NCBI GenBank assembly: GCA_949825045.1
Contig: OX463806.1
Coordinates: 42,990,208-43,054,207 of the forward strand
DNA from: Argyresthia goedartella
Lineage: Eukaryota > Arthropoda > Insecta > Lepidoptera > Argyresthiidae
DNA length: 64,000 nt
Reading direction: 5' to 3'
Translations under genes and position numbers: made by a program
Notes under the pieces: generated by a model
What the model was told of the DNA's origin: nothing
The model's input: only the letters and a program-made list of their open reading frames with translations
Databases searched by the model: none
Shown: positions 1 to 9,104 of the stretch, one piece after another
Position numbering within the stretch: position 1 is the first letter of the stretch
How the letters are laid out: each line of letters starts with the position of its first letter

Positions 1-190
1 AGTAGCATCCACGTTTAGCCCGTTATTATAAACCCCACAGCTATGGATATTTGAAGGTTTTCTCGCGATGTTTTCCACTCATTAGAACACCCGAATAAGA
101 TAAATAAAATACTCAGGGTCGGGCACTGACAATCGGAACCGCCCCTCTTGCATGACAGCCGAGCGTTTAACCACTAGATCACCGACATAA
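1..190 (-). mobile_element. SINE-C copy at the window edge
   Basis: This is a minus-strand, tRNA-headed SINE. It shows the family 3' part (a stretch like AGCTATGGATATTTGAAGG and TTTTCCACTCATTAGAAC) followed toward 190 by a degenerate tRNA-like head with CGGAACC and TTAACCACTAGATC. It matches better-preserved copies at 16050-16268 and 25375-25625. It is cut by the left edge of the window, so its 3' end is not visible. The B box is decayed, so an old copy is likely. Confidence 0.6.
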
Positions 191-769
191 CAAATGATAC
201 TACCTTATAGTTTGAGCTGATATCAGTTGCAGTAAACACCCATTTTCAGTTACAACGCGTTTCCCTAGTTAAAAATAGTTGTGTTTAAGTGTCTTATTTA
301 AAACTAGAATTTATGGCTGGTCTAAAATGATTGTCTCCTCGAGCTCGCAACTTGAGCGGACCCCACCGGAACTCGTTAGGCTAATGTAACCTGCGCAATT
401 TTAGACTCTTTTCCATGTTTTTATCTCATTTGCCTTATTAATTCCATGATGAGAATGCCTTGAGCAACCAATACGGTTTTGTCAAACTCGTACATATACA
501 ACTAACACAACCTACATTTAGTATTTGTACACAAAGTGAGTGACCTATAGCAACCGATTCGGATTTAAATTCTAGTTATTACTAGGGAACTCTAGTTTTA
601 ACCTGAGGTACCTAGTAATAACTGAATTTACTAGTAACGGGTTCTTATTGAAGCATAGTTAACGTCATAACTAGTTTTATCTACAGGTGGTATATCAGAT
701 CGTGGTTGGATAAGAAACAATTTTAACAGTCATGGCCGGCTGCGCCTTTTTTTTTTTCGAAAAAAATAC
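191..769. other. Intergenic, no gene recognised
   Basis: AT-rich non-coding sequence. The only structure seen is an imperfect inverted repeat, AGTTATTACTAGG at 574-586 against its complement at 611-623, which could be the core of a small decayed palindromic element. Confidence 0.4.
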
Positions 770-1140
770 ATCATAATATCATGAAGCTTTCACCTGAAAG
801 AAAATCGCTCTTTTTTCCTTTTTTTCCCTGATATTTTCCGCAACTTTTGGTGATCATTTACCCATTTTGGGTACGGAAAATTACTTTGGCCCCAAACTAG
901 GAAACCCTGTGTCATGGAAACCTGAAGCAGCGACCTGTTTGTTTTCTCCTGTTTGTTTCCCCAGTCGGATTAGGAACCACGAACTCCAACCGCCGAGGCA
1001 TGAATAAGTAACCTGAGTTAGCAACCCGTTTAGTTTCAATCCAGTAGCTCCGAATGCATGCATAGGGCCCTACCCTTACAAATATAAATTCGCCTTCAGA
1101 TGTCATACTGGCAATCATGCCGTAAATAATTTTGAACTTG
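770..1140 (-). repeat. Decayed retroposon fragment with SINE core
   Basis: The block around 886-915 (GGCCCCAAACTAGGAAACCC, then TGTGTCATGG) is the minus-strand version of the 3' core shared by SINE-A and SINE-B elsewhere in the window. The preceding part (CAACTTTTGGTGATCATTTACCC) recurs at about 4710-4750. The rest up to 1140 has no clear head, so this is a fragment or a third, unrecognised SINE type. Confidence 0.45.
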
Positions 1141-1176
1141 GTCCTGAAGGACTATGGATCTATGATCCATAGATTA

Positions 1177-1247
1177 AAGGGTAAAGGGGGTGAGCGAAGC
1201 GACGCCCCGTTTCGCGACGCGAAGTTTCGCTCACCCCCTTTACCCTT
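1177..1247. repeat. Perfect 22-bp inverted repeat (hairpin)
   Basis: The arms 1177-1198 and 1226-1247 are exact reverse complements (left arm starts AAGGGTAAAGGGGG), separated by 27 bases that are themselves GC-rich and partly self-complementary. A smaller palindrome, CTATGGATC TAT GATCCATAG, lies just upstream at 1151-1171. The sequence after the right arm (CACCTAAGCTACC) recurs at 4671-4683, so the hairpin may belong to a repeat family. Confidence 0.8.
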
Positions 1248-1638
1248 CACCTAAGCTACCACAGTATTTTACCCTTATATTTGCTGTGCAAATCAGTATT
1301 TTTGATGTGCAGTTTAATTTCATTGAGTTTGGGCTTGTTAGACACGTTGGGACAAGACCAGGGGGGTTACCACAATCTTTTTCCGATTCAAATTAGGTTC
1401 AAAACGAGAACATCACCATGGCAACTATTTTAATGGGCTTTAATTACCTAATACCAAGACTTGTTTTAAGACTGTCACGGTAATTATGCGGATCAAATTA
1501 GGTTCCTAATCTGAATCGGCATAAGACGTTGTGGCAATCCCCTGTTCATTTCACCTGATGGTTCCAAATCACCTAACGACGGAGCTGGAAGGCGGCAGAC
1601 GGAACTCTGAGATGAGAGCTTACTTGTAAACCATATCA
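1248..1638. other. Intergenic, no gene recognised
   Basis: AT-rich spacer between the hairpin at 1177-1247 and the E-box-like array at 1639. The direct repeat of a motif like CAAATTAGGTTC near 1388-1401 and 1494-1507 is noted; no coding signal is seen. Confidence 0.4.
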
Positions 1639-1790
1639 TATTTTTACAGGTGTCGGTATTTTCTTAAGTGACACTAAGTTTGACAGGTGTCATGATTTTT
1701 ACTACCATGATTTTGTCAAGTGTCATGATTTTGAGAGGTGTAATGATTTTGACAGGTGACACTATTTTTGACAGGTGTCACTATTTATAA
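1639..1790. repeat. Short tandem array of TGACAGGTGTCA units
   Basis: About seven diverged copies of an 18-20 bp unit built around TGACAGGTGTCA followed by TGATTTT or CTATTTTT. Each unit holds an E-box-type hexamer (CAGGTG, CAAGTG or a variant) inside a near-palindrome. A second array of the same unit in the opposite orientation lies at 5865-6012, on the other side of the Tweedle-like gene. Confidence 0.75.
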
Positions 1791-1964
1791 TTAGAGCGGA
1801 TGTTATGTTCTGAATTAGCGGTTGTTTTATCCCACTGTGTGGCTGGTATGTGTGCGTGAGCGCATCGGTTGTAGTGTGAATAACGCTCTTATAATACCTA
1901 GAATAAAATAATATAAAATAAGACACATTTGTTCTTGTAAGTACTTGTTAATTTCGTTATATTG

Positions 1965-2128
1965 CTGTACATATAGGTCTACCCCTACTCAGCAATCAAC
2001 ATTTCCATTTAACCTGGTTTGCTGGAAGAGATCTCTTATTATTAGAGATGAGCTCGCCTTTGTACATTATATTCATGTACCTAACTATAATTTTTATATG
2101 TTTTTTGTGCAATAAATAAATTATGAAA
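1965..2128 (+). mobile_element. LINE 3' tail with conserved hairpin
   Basis: A 5'-truncated non-LTR retrotransposon end. It carries ACCTGGTTTGCTGGAAGAG, a hairpin (ATCTCT 2031-2036 / AGAGAT 2044-2049), then GAGCTCGCCTTTGTACATT and a terminal GTGCAATAAATAAA. The same tail occurs at 16350-16515, 17131-17299 and, attached to reverse transcriptase C-terminal coding sequence, at 29740-29895, which is how it is identified as a LINE tail. Confidence 0.7.
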
Positions 2129-3050
2129 TATGCCAAAAATAGTAGGCGGCACATGGGATTGACCCCGCACGCGAGCGTTAGCAGTGTCGCGCCCCGCATC
2201 CCGAAAAATACGCAAGACACTAAAAGAGCGCTTAGGGGGCCAGGTGCTCTATTTTTGAATCACTCGCATGACTTTTATGTCTCGCGAGCTCTCTTTTCTA
2301 CTGATTTTCCTTCGACATCCGATATTTCGTATTTTTCAGTCATTCGCCTGCAACGAGTGGTGATTACCACTCGTTGCGCAAATCGAGTAGTAGAATAAAC
2401 GTCAAAGCTAATGTCAACAATTTGAAGTGTCAGAGAATGCTGTTTACGCGCGTTTTTTTTTCAAATTGGAATCCAAAACTTCAAATATAACATTTGCGAC
2501 AGATTGAACAGTCCGATTTGTTCCATGTTATTGCTAGGATTTAGTAGGCAGCTTAACTAAACAGACACTAGTCTAGCCTACTTTTTCTTCGTGCAACGGA
2601 TAAATTTCAACATTCCAAATTTATTGGCAACACCGATGACTAACGATTCAAAAATGCAGAAAATAAATGTAATGCGACTTGTAAGTCGAACGTGACATAT
2701 GTCTCATGCGATATATTATGTGACGCGAGTGATTCAACAATAGAGCCAGCCACATCACTTACGAACGACCGACGCAATGTCGATGTGCCGCAGATTTTTC
2801 CGATGCGAAGCCGCAACGCAGTGTTTTTGCCCTGGCCAGTCAGAAAGTACTGGAGACCTAATAAGAAACTGCTCTTAATCCAGGCAGTTCAGTTACAATA
2901 CTTAAACTGAATAGATTTAAGAGGTCATAGTAGGCCACCAGGCGACAATACGCATTATCTAAGGATTGCCAGCACCAGGTAGATAAAACGAAATAGCCTA
3001 ATCCAACCTAACCGAAATAAGTTTCGATAACCTGACTAGGAATTAAAACA
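2129..3050. other. Intergenic with a perfect 12-bp palindrome
   Basis: No gene recognised. A perfect stem-loop GCAACGAGTGGT / ACCACTCGTTGC sits at 2350-2377 with a 4-base loop. Small ORFs here have no recognisable domain. This stretch is downstream (3') of the minus-strand Tweedle-like gene. Confidence 0.4.
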
Positions 3051-3056
3051 AGAGAG

Positions 3057-3062
3057 TTTATT
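3057..3062 (-). promoter_or_regulatory. Polyadenylation signal AATAAA
   Basis: AATAAA on the minus strand about 63 bases beyond the stop codon of the Tweedle-like gene, a normal spacing for its 3' end. Confidence 0.55.
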
Positions 3063-3124
3063 GGTAGGATAAAAAAAATTAGCAAAATTATTCAAGAAAT
3101 AATAATTACAAAGCAAATCAGTAC

Positions 3125-3772
3125 TCAGAACACCATTTTCTTTTTCCGAAAGCTGACAAACTTTTCAATTTCTTTGCTTTTTATGCCCGTGACAGTTCGG
3201 TTCTGGTTCATAATAATCACGGGCTCGGTAGGTGCTTCCGGCTTGGTGGCATTCCGTGTATTCACGAAGTACACCGTGGGCATGTCCACGACGGAGCTCC
3301 CGTTGTCCTCAGGGAACACCACATAGACTACTAAGTGGCTTAATCCATCATCCCCTGTTAACCGGAACTTTTCTGGTGCTTGTGCGACTAGGACCTTGTA
3401 ATCGTTGGCCGGTTGCTTGAGCACAGGCAGGAGTATGGAGTGACCTTCCCATTCGTTGTGATTTGTTTTCGAGTCCGGGTTGATGTTGATATCTGTCCTG
3501 AATTGAGTCGGGTGCAATATCTTCGCAATTTGATTGGTCAATCCGAGGCTGTATGCGGGTGAGTGGGGAAGGCTTTCAATAAATGCGCCGACCACCTCAT
3601 TATTCGGGCGCGGATCTTGAGATATTTTTGTGAATACCGACCAAGGGGACTCCCCACTTGGTGGACAGTGCTTTTTCACTTTGGGGTTGTTTTGACTGGC
3701 ATTTTCCAGTTGCAGTATTGGGATAGTATGTACTGCGTTCTTGAGTAAAATTGCGATTATCGCGACGATTAC
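3125..3772 (-). CDS. Divergent Tweedle-like (DUF243) secreted protein, exon 2
   Basis: The exon encodes about 215 residues after a splice acceptor (GATTGCAG then GTA, exon starting at 3772, phase 0). The hydrophobic start VIVAIIAILLKNAVHT is the bulk of a signal peptide whose first few residues lie in an unlocated upstream exon. The C-terminal half follows the order of Tweedle blocks: DYKVLVAQAP, then LSHLVVYVVFPED, then PTVYFVNT. It lacks the Gly/Tyr/Gln-rich repeats of the canonical gene at 14124-15329, and most basic and aromatic positions of the family are changed. Tweedle proteins are extracellular cuticle components that bind chitin; here that role is inferred and may have shifted. The splice position matches the canonical gene, supporting paralogy. 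AATAAA follows at 3057. It could be a rapidly evolving cuticle gene or, less likely, an unrelated secreted protein. Confidence 0.6.
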   Translation of the reverse strand, partial: VIVAIIAILLKNAVHTIPILQLENASQNNPKVKKHCPPSGESPWSVFTKISQDPRPNNEVVGAFIESLPHSPAYSLGLTNQIAKILHPTQFRTDININPDSKTNHNEWEGHSILLPVLKQPANDYKVLVAQAPEKFRLTGDDGLSHLVVYVVFPEDNGSSVVDMPTVYFVNTRNATKPEAPTEPVIIMNQNRTVTGIKSKEIEKFVSFRKKKMVF

Positions 3773-3975
3773 CTGCAATCTCAGATACAAGTTAAATGTT
3801 TACCAGACGCACCCCGCACGCATAGGGGACCGATAAGGTCAGCGATGGCCTCCTATAAGGGTGAGGGGTGCGGGTGAGAGGGGCGGGAAGTAACGGCAAA
3901 CTCGGAGCCAAAGGCTTTGTATGTACCAAAACATTTTGTGTTTGTGTTGACGGATTAACTTTTATTAACATTCCT

Positions 3976-3987
3976 CATATATATAAA
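3976..3987 (-). promoter_or_regulatory. Candidate TATA box of the Tweedle-like gene
   Basis: TTTATATATATG on the minus strand, about 200 bases upstream of the exon-2 acceptor at 3773. The spacing suits a short first exon plus a short intron, the usual layout of insect cuticle genes, but no convincing first exon was found between them. Confidence 0.3.
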
Positions 3988-4654
3988 CAGGGAATAGCGA
4001 ATACTACGGAAACAACATTATCATGAACAGAAAAATGGATAAGATAAATATCGGCTCATCTCACATAGGAGTTAAGACGTATTAACGCCTGTCAGCGGCA
4101 CTGTATCACCGGCGTTTTGAATTAATTCAATATTTCCAGATTTAAAACAATAGAAGAAGGAAATACGCAACGACAGATCCAAGCCAACTATATTACTCAC
4201 TTGCTTCATGACATCGAGACGCACTTTCCCCGTTCAAAAGCGACTCAAGAGCGCTTGGAGCGGTCGGAGTCAGACCAAACACTGGCAAGCAAGTCTTGCA
4301 TGAGAAATATGACCTCTCCTTTGTTATACGCTTATGCCAAACAGTTCCCAGGATGTTTATGTAACTGAGCAAACACTTGCGTCCATTCTACATAGTAAGT
4401 GGTTTCAATAATGATTTCAAAACATTAAATAATACAATAATCAATCAATTATAAATAAAAGGCTTTTGTTTAAACGATCACCAAAACGCGCCTATTTTAC
4501 AACTAATAAATTCGAAACGACCGCCAGAATCAGTAAACGACCACTAAATTGTGTTTGGATAAATTATCACCAAACTTCTTTTTATGTTTTGTGTACTTAA
4601 GTTTGTGTTTTAGGTATTTTTTGTAGATCTTACATGTTCAACCCTTCTAACACT
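3988..4654. other. Intergenic, no gene recognised
   Basis: AT-rich sequence upstream of the Tweedle-like gene. No ORF, repeat family or motif cluster is recognised; upstream control elements of that gene could lie here. Confidence 0.35.
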
Positions 4655-4765
4655 AAGGTTAAAGGACCCTTCACCTAAGCTACCGCAGTATTTTGCCCTG
4701 ACATTTTCTACAACTTTTGGTGATAATTTAGGTACCTACCCATTTTGGGTAGGAAAATGATATTT
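4655..4765. repeat. Second copy of the 820-880 / 1247 repeat
   Basis: The sequence CACCTAAGCTACC followed by CAGTATTTT and a TTGGTGAT..CCCATTTTGGGTA block matches pieces near 843-875 and 1247-1275. The same pieces are arranged differently in the two places, which suggests a broken repeat family of unknown class. Confidence 0.5.
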
Positions 4766-4904
4766 TGGTAGTCATTATATTTGTTCCCTAAATAAAATAC
4801 AATTTCGATAATCCGCGCACCACTTCGTCAAAATAAAATAAATAATACAAACTATACCAATTAAATTATCTAATAACATAAACAAACCATGCCTATTACT
4901 GGCT

Positions 4905-5065
4905 GAATTACTGCGCTGCACAGCAAGCCAGATCCTCTGGACTAACAAAGGAAAACCCCAGAGTGGTTGTCAAATCCATGGTCCTTCAAGTGACGCCCAA
5001 TACCCTTGATAAAGGGCCTGGTCTGGCGCGACCGCCAAAGGAACAAACAATTAACTTCCCATCAA
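4905..5065 (-). pseudogene. Fragment of RLE-type retrotransposon (endonuclease end)
   Basis: On the plus strand CGCTGCACAGCAAG, then CTCAAGCGACGCCCAAT-like and GGAACAAAC blocks align in order with 51610-51785. That is the C-terminal endonuclease region of the large minus-strand retrotransposon at 51308-55423. It is short, 5'-truncated and non-coding, so it is a dead fragment of the same family. Confidence 0.65.
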
Positions 5066-5864
5066 TTGTGCAGATTGTATTTAATTCATGATTAACATTT
5101 TTTTATCGCACACAAATAATTCAGCGGTGAATTAAAAGAAAATGCATCTATAAAGGCAATTTTATCTTTAAAAAGATATTTCTTAAAAGTATCATAAAAG
5201 GGTGCACAATAAATAGTATAAATAAAATGCCTAGGAATAAATTAAATACCTATAAAATACAGACAGTAAATACTTAATAATCACCGATATACAGGTGATC
5301 ATTCCAAATGGGTCAGTAGGGAGAAGTCAAAAACTATGAGAGATAGCGACATCTGTTCTTAGGAACCATGGCTTCGATTTTAGATTTAATAATAATGGCA
5401 TTAATTTTTTTCAATCTCTCATACATAAACGGGAATCGAACCTGGTCGAAGACTCTGTAAACAATGTCAGATATTAATTCTGCATGTTTTTTCGTTGTTA
5501 TTGTTGATGAATTCTGCAAGATTTTCGTTGATATTGTTGATGGTGACCAACATACTTATGATTCGCACATACAAGAACACATTTTTAATATTGTTTAAGT
5601 AATAGAAAGAAAATCCCAACAATAACATAATTATTTTATTTCAGTAAATGTGATTGATTGATGTGATTCAATGATGACCGATTCATATTAAAGACGACAT
5701 TTTGTAAATTATTTAAATTGTGGGCATTTCAGTCTAATGTTTACACAAGATTTCATAGCAAAATTTGGTCCTTTCAGAATCAATTATACAAACAAATACT
5801 ACACGCGATAACATAAAGAATCAGTTGACTGAACTAGTTTACGTTTTCTTACTCGTACTGTTGA
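5066..5864. other. Intergenic, no gene recognised
   Basis: Very AT-rich. The short ORF here has no recognisable domain. Nothing else is supported. Confidence 0.35.
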
Positions 5865-6012
5865 CTACTGTTGACACTAGTCAAAAATTGTGACACCTGT
5901 CAAAAGTAGTGACACTTGTCAAAAATGGTGCACCTCTCAAAAGTAGTGACATCTATCAAACTCAAGACATCTTCTAGATGTCACCTGTCAAAATCATGAC
6001 ACTCGTCAAAAA
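5865..6012. repeat. Inverted second array of TGACACCTGTCA units
   Basis: Seven or so diverged units of the form AGTAGTGACACCTGTCAAAA (TGACACCTGTC, TGACACTTGTC, TGACATCTATC, TGTCACCTGTC, TGACACTCGTC). It is the reverse complement of the array at 1639-1790. Together the two arrays bracket about 4.2 kb that contains the Tweedle-like gene. Confidence 0.75.
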
Positions 6013-6029
6013 CATTCAAGTTGTTAATG

Positions 6030-6065
6030 TATCTGAAGTTATGCCTCTGCCACCCCATCTGGGAA
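6030..6065 (+). repeat. SINE-C fragment
   Basis: GTTATGCCTCTGCCACCCC followed by GGGAAAATGCGTGATG is the 3' end of SINE-C (compare 25585-25615). Only this short end remains. Confidence 0.4.
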
Positions 6066-6109
6066 AATGCGTGATGTAAATACTGTAGAAGTAGTAGCAC
6101 GCCCGCTAA

Positions 6110-6320
6110 TCTTCATAGAACATTCAGTTCCGCGTAAGCGTCACACGTCACCATACGAGACTTGGGGTGCATTTCGGGTGCAAGGAAGGACAGGCAGGGT
6201 CAGTTCATAGACTAGAAGGTCAGTTTTCGTTCGCCCGGCTTGTGGTTGTGAACTGCGCGGCTCCGACGTCACTCACGGCGGCCGCACCACGATGACGTCA
6301 CGCGACGCACGATGTAGGTA
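6110..6320 (+). promoter_or_regulatory. CRE-rich, CpG-containing promoter-like segment
   Basis: A GC-rich island in AT-rich surroundings. It holds a perfect CRE palindrome TGACGTCA at 6293-6300, GACGTCA at 6265-6271 and CGTCA half-sites near 6139 and 6148, plus two TCAGTT initiator-like motifs near 6200 and 6221. An ATG at 6292 opens a short frame running to a TAG|GTACC donor-like site near 6319. Recognisable promoter motifs are seen; that it drives a gene is inference, since no downstream exon is recognised. Confidence 0.25.
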
Positions 6321-6829
6321 CCTAAAGATAGTTAGTAAAGTAATCTCTAAATGGTTTATCAACGGAAATTGTAACAATATAGGATTTCTAAAAATGTATT
6401 AGCATGATTCCGCTATTAGGTACTTATCGGTATTAGGTATATTATTATTATTATAAGGTACAGTACGATTATTTTTACTTTACCGCTCGACTCTTCACGG
6501 CTTTTTGTTTTTTGTTTTTTGCTGAATTTGCATGATACTCGCAAGGGATTTTTAACCTATAGGGTAGGTTAATCTACTTCCATTTTGACCTAGAGTCATT
6601 TTGGCATGAAGCAAGGCTTAAAGTAAAGGAAGTAAAGGAATAAATCCGAAATACTAAGTTACTTTACAAAAAAATGCGAGTTCGACTCGCACTTGGCCGT
6701 TTTTGTTTTGATTTATCGACAATTCGAGACTTTTTGAAGTTATTTCTCTGCTGTTCAAAAGAAGACCCAAGTTAAATAAATTAGTAAGTATAATAATTTT
6801 TAAACCTTTTTTCTAGACATTGTGTTATC
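6321..6829. other. Intergenic with a GGGTTCCG-repeat end
   Basis: AT-rich spacer. At about 6671-6705 it contains GCGAGTTCGACTCGCACTTGG, the terminal signature of the GGGTTCCG repeat family. Nothing else is recognised. Confidence 0.4.
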
Positions 6830-7595
6830 AGAACTGATCCTTCAAATTTCAGACCATTATCTGTTCTTCCATCACTAAGTAAAATATTTGAAAAGATCTA
6901 CTTAATCTACTCAATCAAGATCTTCTCAATCAAATGCTCTCACACTTCTACCGTACAAAACAACTCCACGCCAAACAATACGGTTTCACTAGGGGTAAAT
7001 CAAGTACGGATGCAGGTATTACCCTTTTATCTCATATTGATTCTGCATGGGGGGCCGCATGGGGATGCTATCGATGTTTTTTGCGATCTGTCAAAGGCAT
7101 TTGATGGTGTTGATCATGATATGATATGATAACATGATATGATAGCGTTGGATCTACTAAGATCATACCTAAGCAATAGAATTCAAAAGACAGAACTCAA
7201 CGGCTTTAAATCTGATGGATCGGGAGTAAAAATTGGCGTTTCACAAGGTTCCATATTAGGCCCTTTCTTATTCCTGGTCTATATTAACGATCTGCCTTTC
7301 ATGGTGTATAAAATTGACTGACATAGTGTTGTTTGCTGATGCTTCACTGGTCTTCAAAATTGTAAGACAAAAAGAAGATTTTGACGATGTTAATGTGGTA
7401 TTGTAAACTTAAATTGGTTCACAATTAATTATTTATTGTTAAATGCTGGTAAAACCAAGTGTATCATATTCTCACTTCCATACATCAGGCAAGTTGAGAC
7501 CAGTTTTGTGTTAGACAGCAGTACGTTAGAATTACTGAATGACATGAAGATTCTTGGAATACCATTGATAGCAAAGTGCAGGGGAGCCCACATAT

Positions 7596-7853
7596 AATAA
7601 TAATAATACCTTGGACACAATTTTCACACATTGATCTAGCCCCAAACTAGGATTCCCTGTATCTTGGGTACTAGACAACGATGCACATACTTATATAGAT
7701 AAATATTATACTTAGATAGATTAACAACCATGACTTGGGTACAAACATCCGTTCTCATCAAACAAATATTTGCCCCCACCGGGACTCGAACCCGGGACCC
7801 TTGGCTTCGTAGGCAGGGTTACTGCCAACTCGGCCATTCGGGTCGTCAAATAT
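7596..7853 (-). mobile_element. SINE-A inserted in LINE-P
   Basis: Minus-strand tRNA-derived SINE. The head has an A box (TGGCCGAGTTGG) and a B box (GGTTCGAGTCC), followed by GGTGGGGGCAAATATTTG. The 3' core (GGGAATCCTAGTTTGGGGC) ends in an (ATT)n tail at 7596-7610. It splits the LINE-P reading frame between LGIPLIAKCR and KLDGKLSS. The polymerase III boxes are intact in sequence. Confidence 0.85.
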
Positions 7854-7991
7854 ATATAAACTAGATGGTAAATTAAGTTCTGCGGCTTACGCTGTTAGGA
7901 ACATCATACAAAACAAGGATGTGGCTACATCTAGGCTAGTATATTTTAGTTACTTTCATAGTGTCATGTCCTATAGTATTTTGTTGTGGGG

Positions 7992-8190
7992 GAAAGACGA
8001 CCTCTTTTGCGTAGTGGTTGTGGTTCTGCCTACCATGTGAGAGCTCCCGGGTTCGGTCCCCGGCTGGGGGCAAAAAAAACCCTGGTCTTGGATGTTTATA
8101 TGTGGGTGACGTCGCTGTTTCTGGTTCCCACAATGCAGAGTAACCTAGCGTGGGGCCAGAAGCAATGATGGTGTAAGGCAGAGGATATTC
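7992..8190 (+). mobile_element. SINE-B inserted in LINE-P
   Basis: Plus-strand SINE with a different tRNA-like head (GCGTAGTGGTTGTGG, then CCCGGGTTCGGTCCCCGG) and the body CTGGTCTTGGATGTTTATATG..GACGTCGCTG..TCTGGTTCCC. The 3' core AGTAACCTAGCGTGGGGCC AGAAGCAATG matches that of SINE-A in layout. It follows the LINE-P motif SYSILLWG and interrupts it. Confidence 0.8.
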
Positions 8191-8469
8191 AAACTGTTTT
8201 TATTTTACATAAAGCAAAATTAGAAATTGCTATTTGAGCAATTTATAATTTAAATCGCACAGACTCCTTAGGAGAGCTTTTCAAAGAAATTGACATACTA
8301 ACTGACAGTTAGTAACTGTATAATAGTGTATGTACGCAAGAACTTTACAACATTTTCCAAACTTAGCGATAGCTGTAATGTTAACCTAAGAAATAATGAC
8401 AGACTAGTCGCTACCCGGTTTAGACTCGCGAAGGTTAGCAATTCTTTTAAGGGTCTGTGCATTCTATAC

Positions 8470-8491
8470 AATATATATATATATATATATA
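8470..8491. repeat. (TA)n microsatellite
   Basis: About eleven TA units inside the C-terminal coding part of LINE-P. Confidence 0.9.
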
Positions 8492-9104
8492 CAGTTCAAT
8501 AAGATACCTCTGGAGATTTTGAAATTGACTTTTGAGCAATTTAAAAAGCATGCTAAAGCGACTTTGTCGAAAAAGGTATATTATAATGTTCAAGACTACT
8601 TAAATGATGGGACTGTATTGGGTTAATCTAGCTCAACACAGTCCTTGGGGTTAATAATTATGTAATTATGTATTCCTGCTCATTAAATATATAGTAATTA
8701 ATATTGTATGTAATATTTGAATTAGTTCAGCACAAGTAATTTTTAAAAGAGATCTTATAATCAATCTGTGTTTCTACGCCCTACTTCTCCCACAGTGGCA
8801 CAATATAGAGAAGAGGCAAAAAATTACCTTTACTAAGTAAATGTATTTATTTATTTAATTAGGCACATCAACAGCACACATATACAAAATTATACAATAG
8901 AAATATGGCGTTATTGTTCTTATATGAGTGCCTATTATAGATGAGCACAGCATTGACTATTGTTGTACTAAAATTAAATTTTGTAATTTAACTAAGAATG
9001 AAAGTATAGTAATAAATAACAGTTAATTAGAATTTGTAATTTAAGTAGGTAGCTATATAATAATATTTATGAATAATATTTATGAACTATAAGAATCATT
9101 GTAT

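Larger units (their letters stand above)
6830..8835 (+). mobile_element. LINE-P: decayed Jockey/CR1-group LINE
   Basis: A 5'-truncated non-LTR retrotransposon, broken by frameshifts and two SINEs. Recognisable reverse transcriptase pieces in order: PLSVLPSLSKIFEK near 6850; FCDLSKAFDGVDHD near 7080 (motif A); GVSQGSILGPFLFLVYINDLP near 7233-7305 (motif B); DIVLFADASLVF near 7320, where FADD reads FADA. The C-terminal region resumes after the SINEs with LDGKLSSAAYAVRN near 7865, YSILLWG near 7973 and KVYYNVQDYLNDGT near 8574. The 3' tail (CTTCTCCCACAGTGG...GAGAAGAGGC) recurs at 22660, 33370, 48060 and 51090. It is inactive: many stops, frame changes and a lost catalytic Asp. Confidence 0.8.

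Noticed and set aside
1190..1396. 68-codon frame starting in the 1177-1247 hairpin
   Set aside because: It begins in the inverted repeat and has no domain, no conservation evidence and no start context.
1639..1790. The TGACAGGTGTCA array as a CRISPR array
   Set aside because: Units are contiguous and diverged, with no unique spacers, and the genome is animal.
7596..7853. tRNA gene suggested by the intact A and B boxes
   Set aside because: The acceptor stem does not pair, and the head is followed by the SINE body shared with four other copies. The same reasoning applies to heads at 16200, 19130, 21780, 23140, 24800, 25380, 35655 and 36175.
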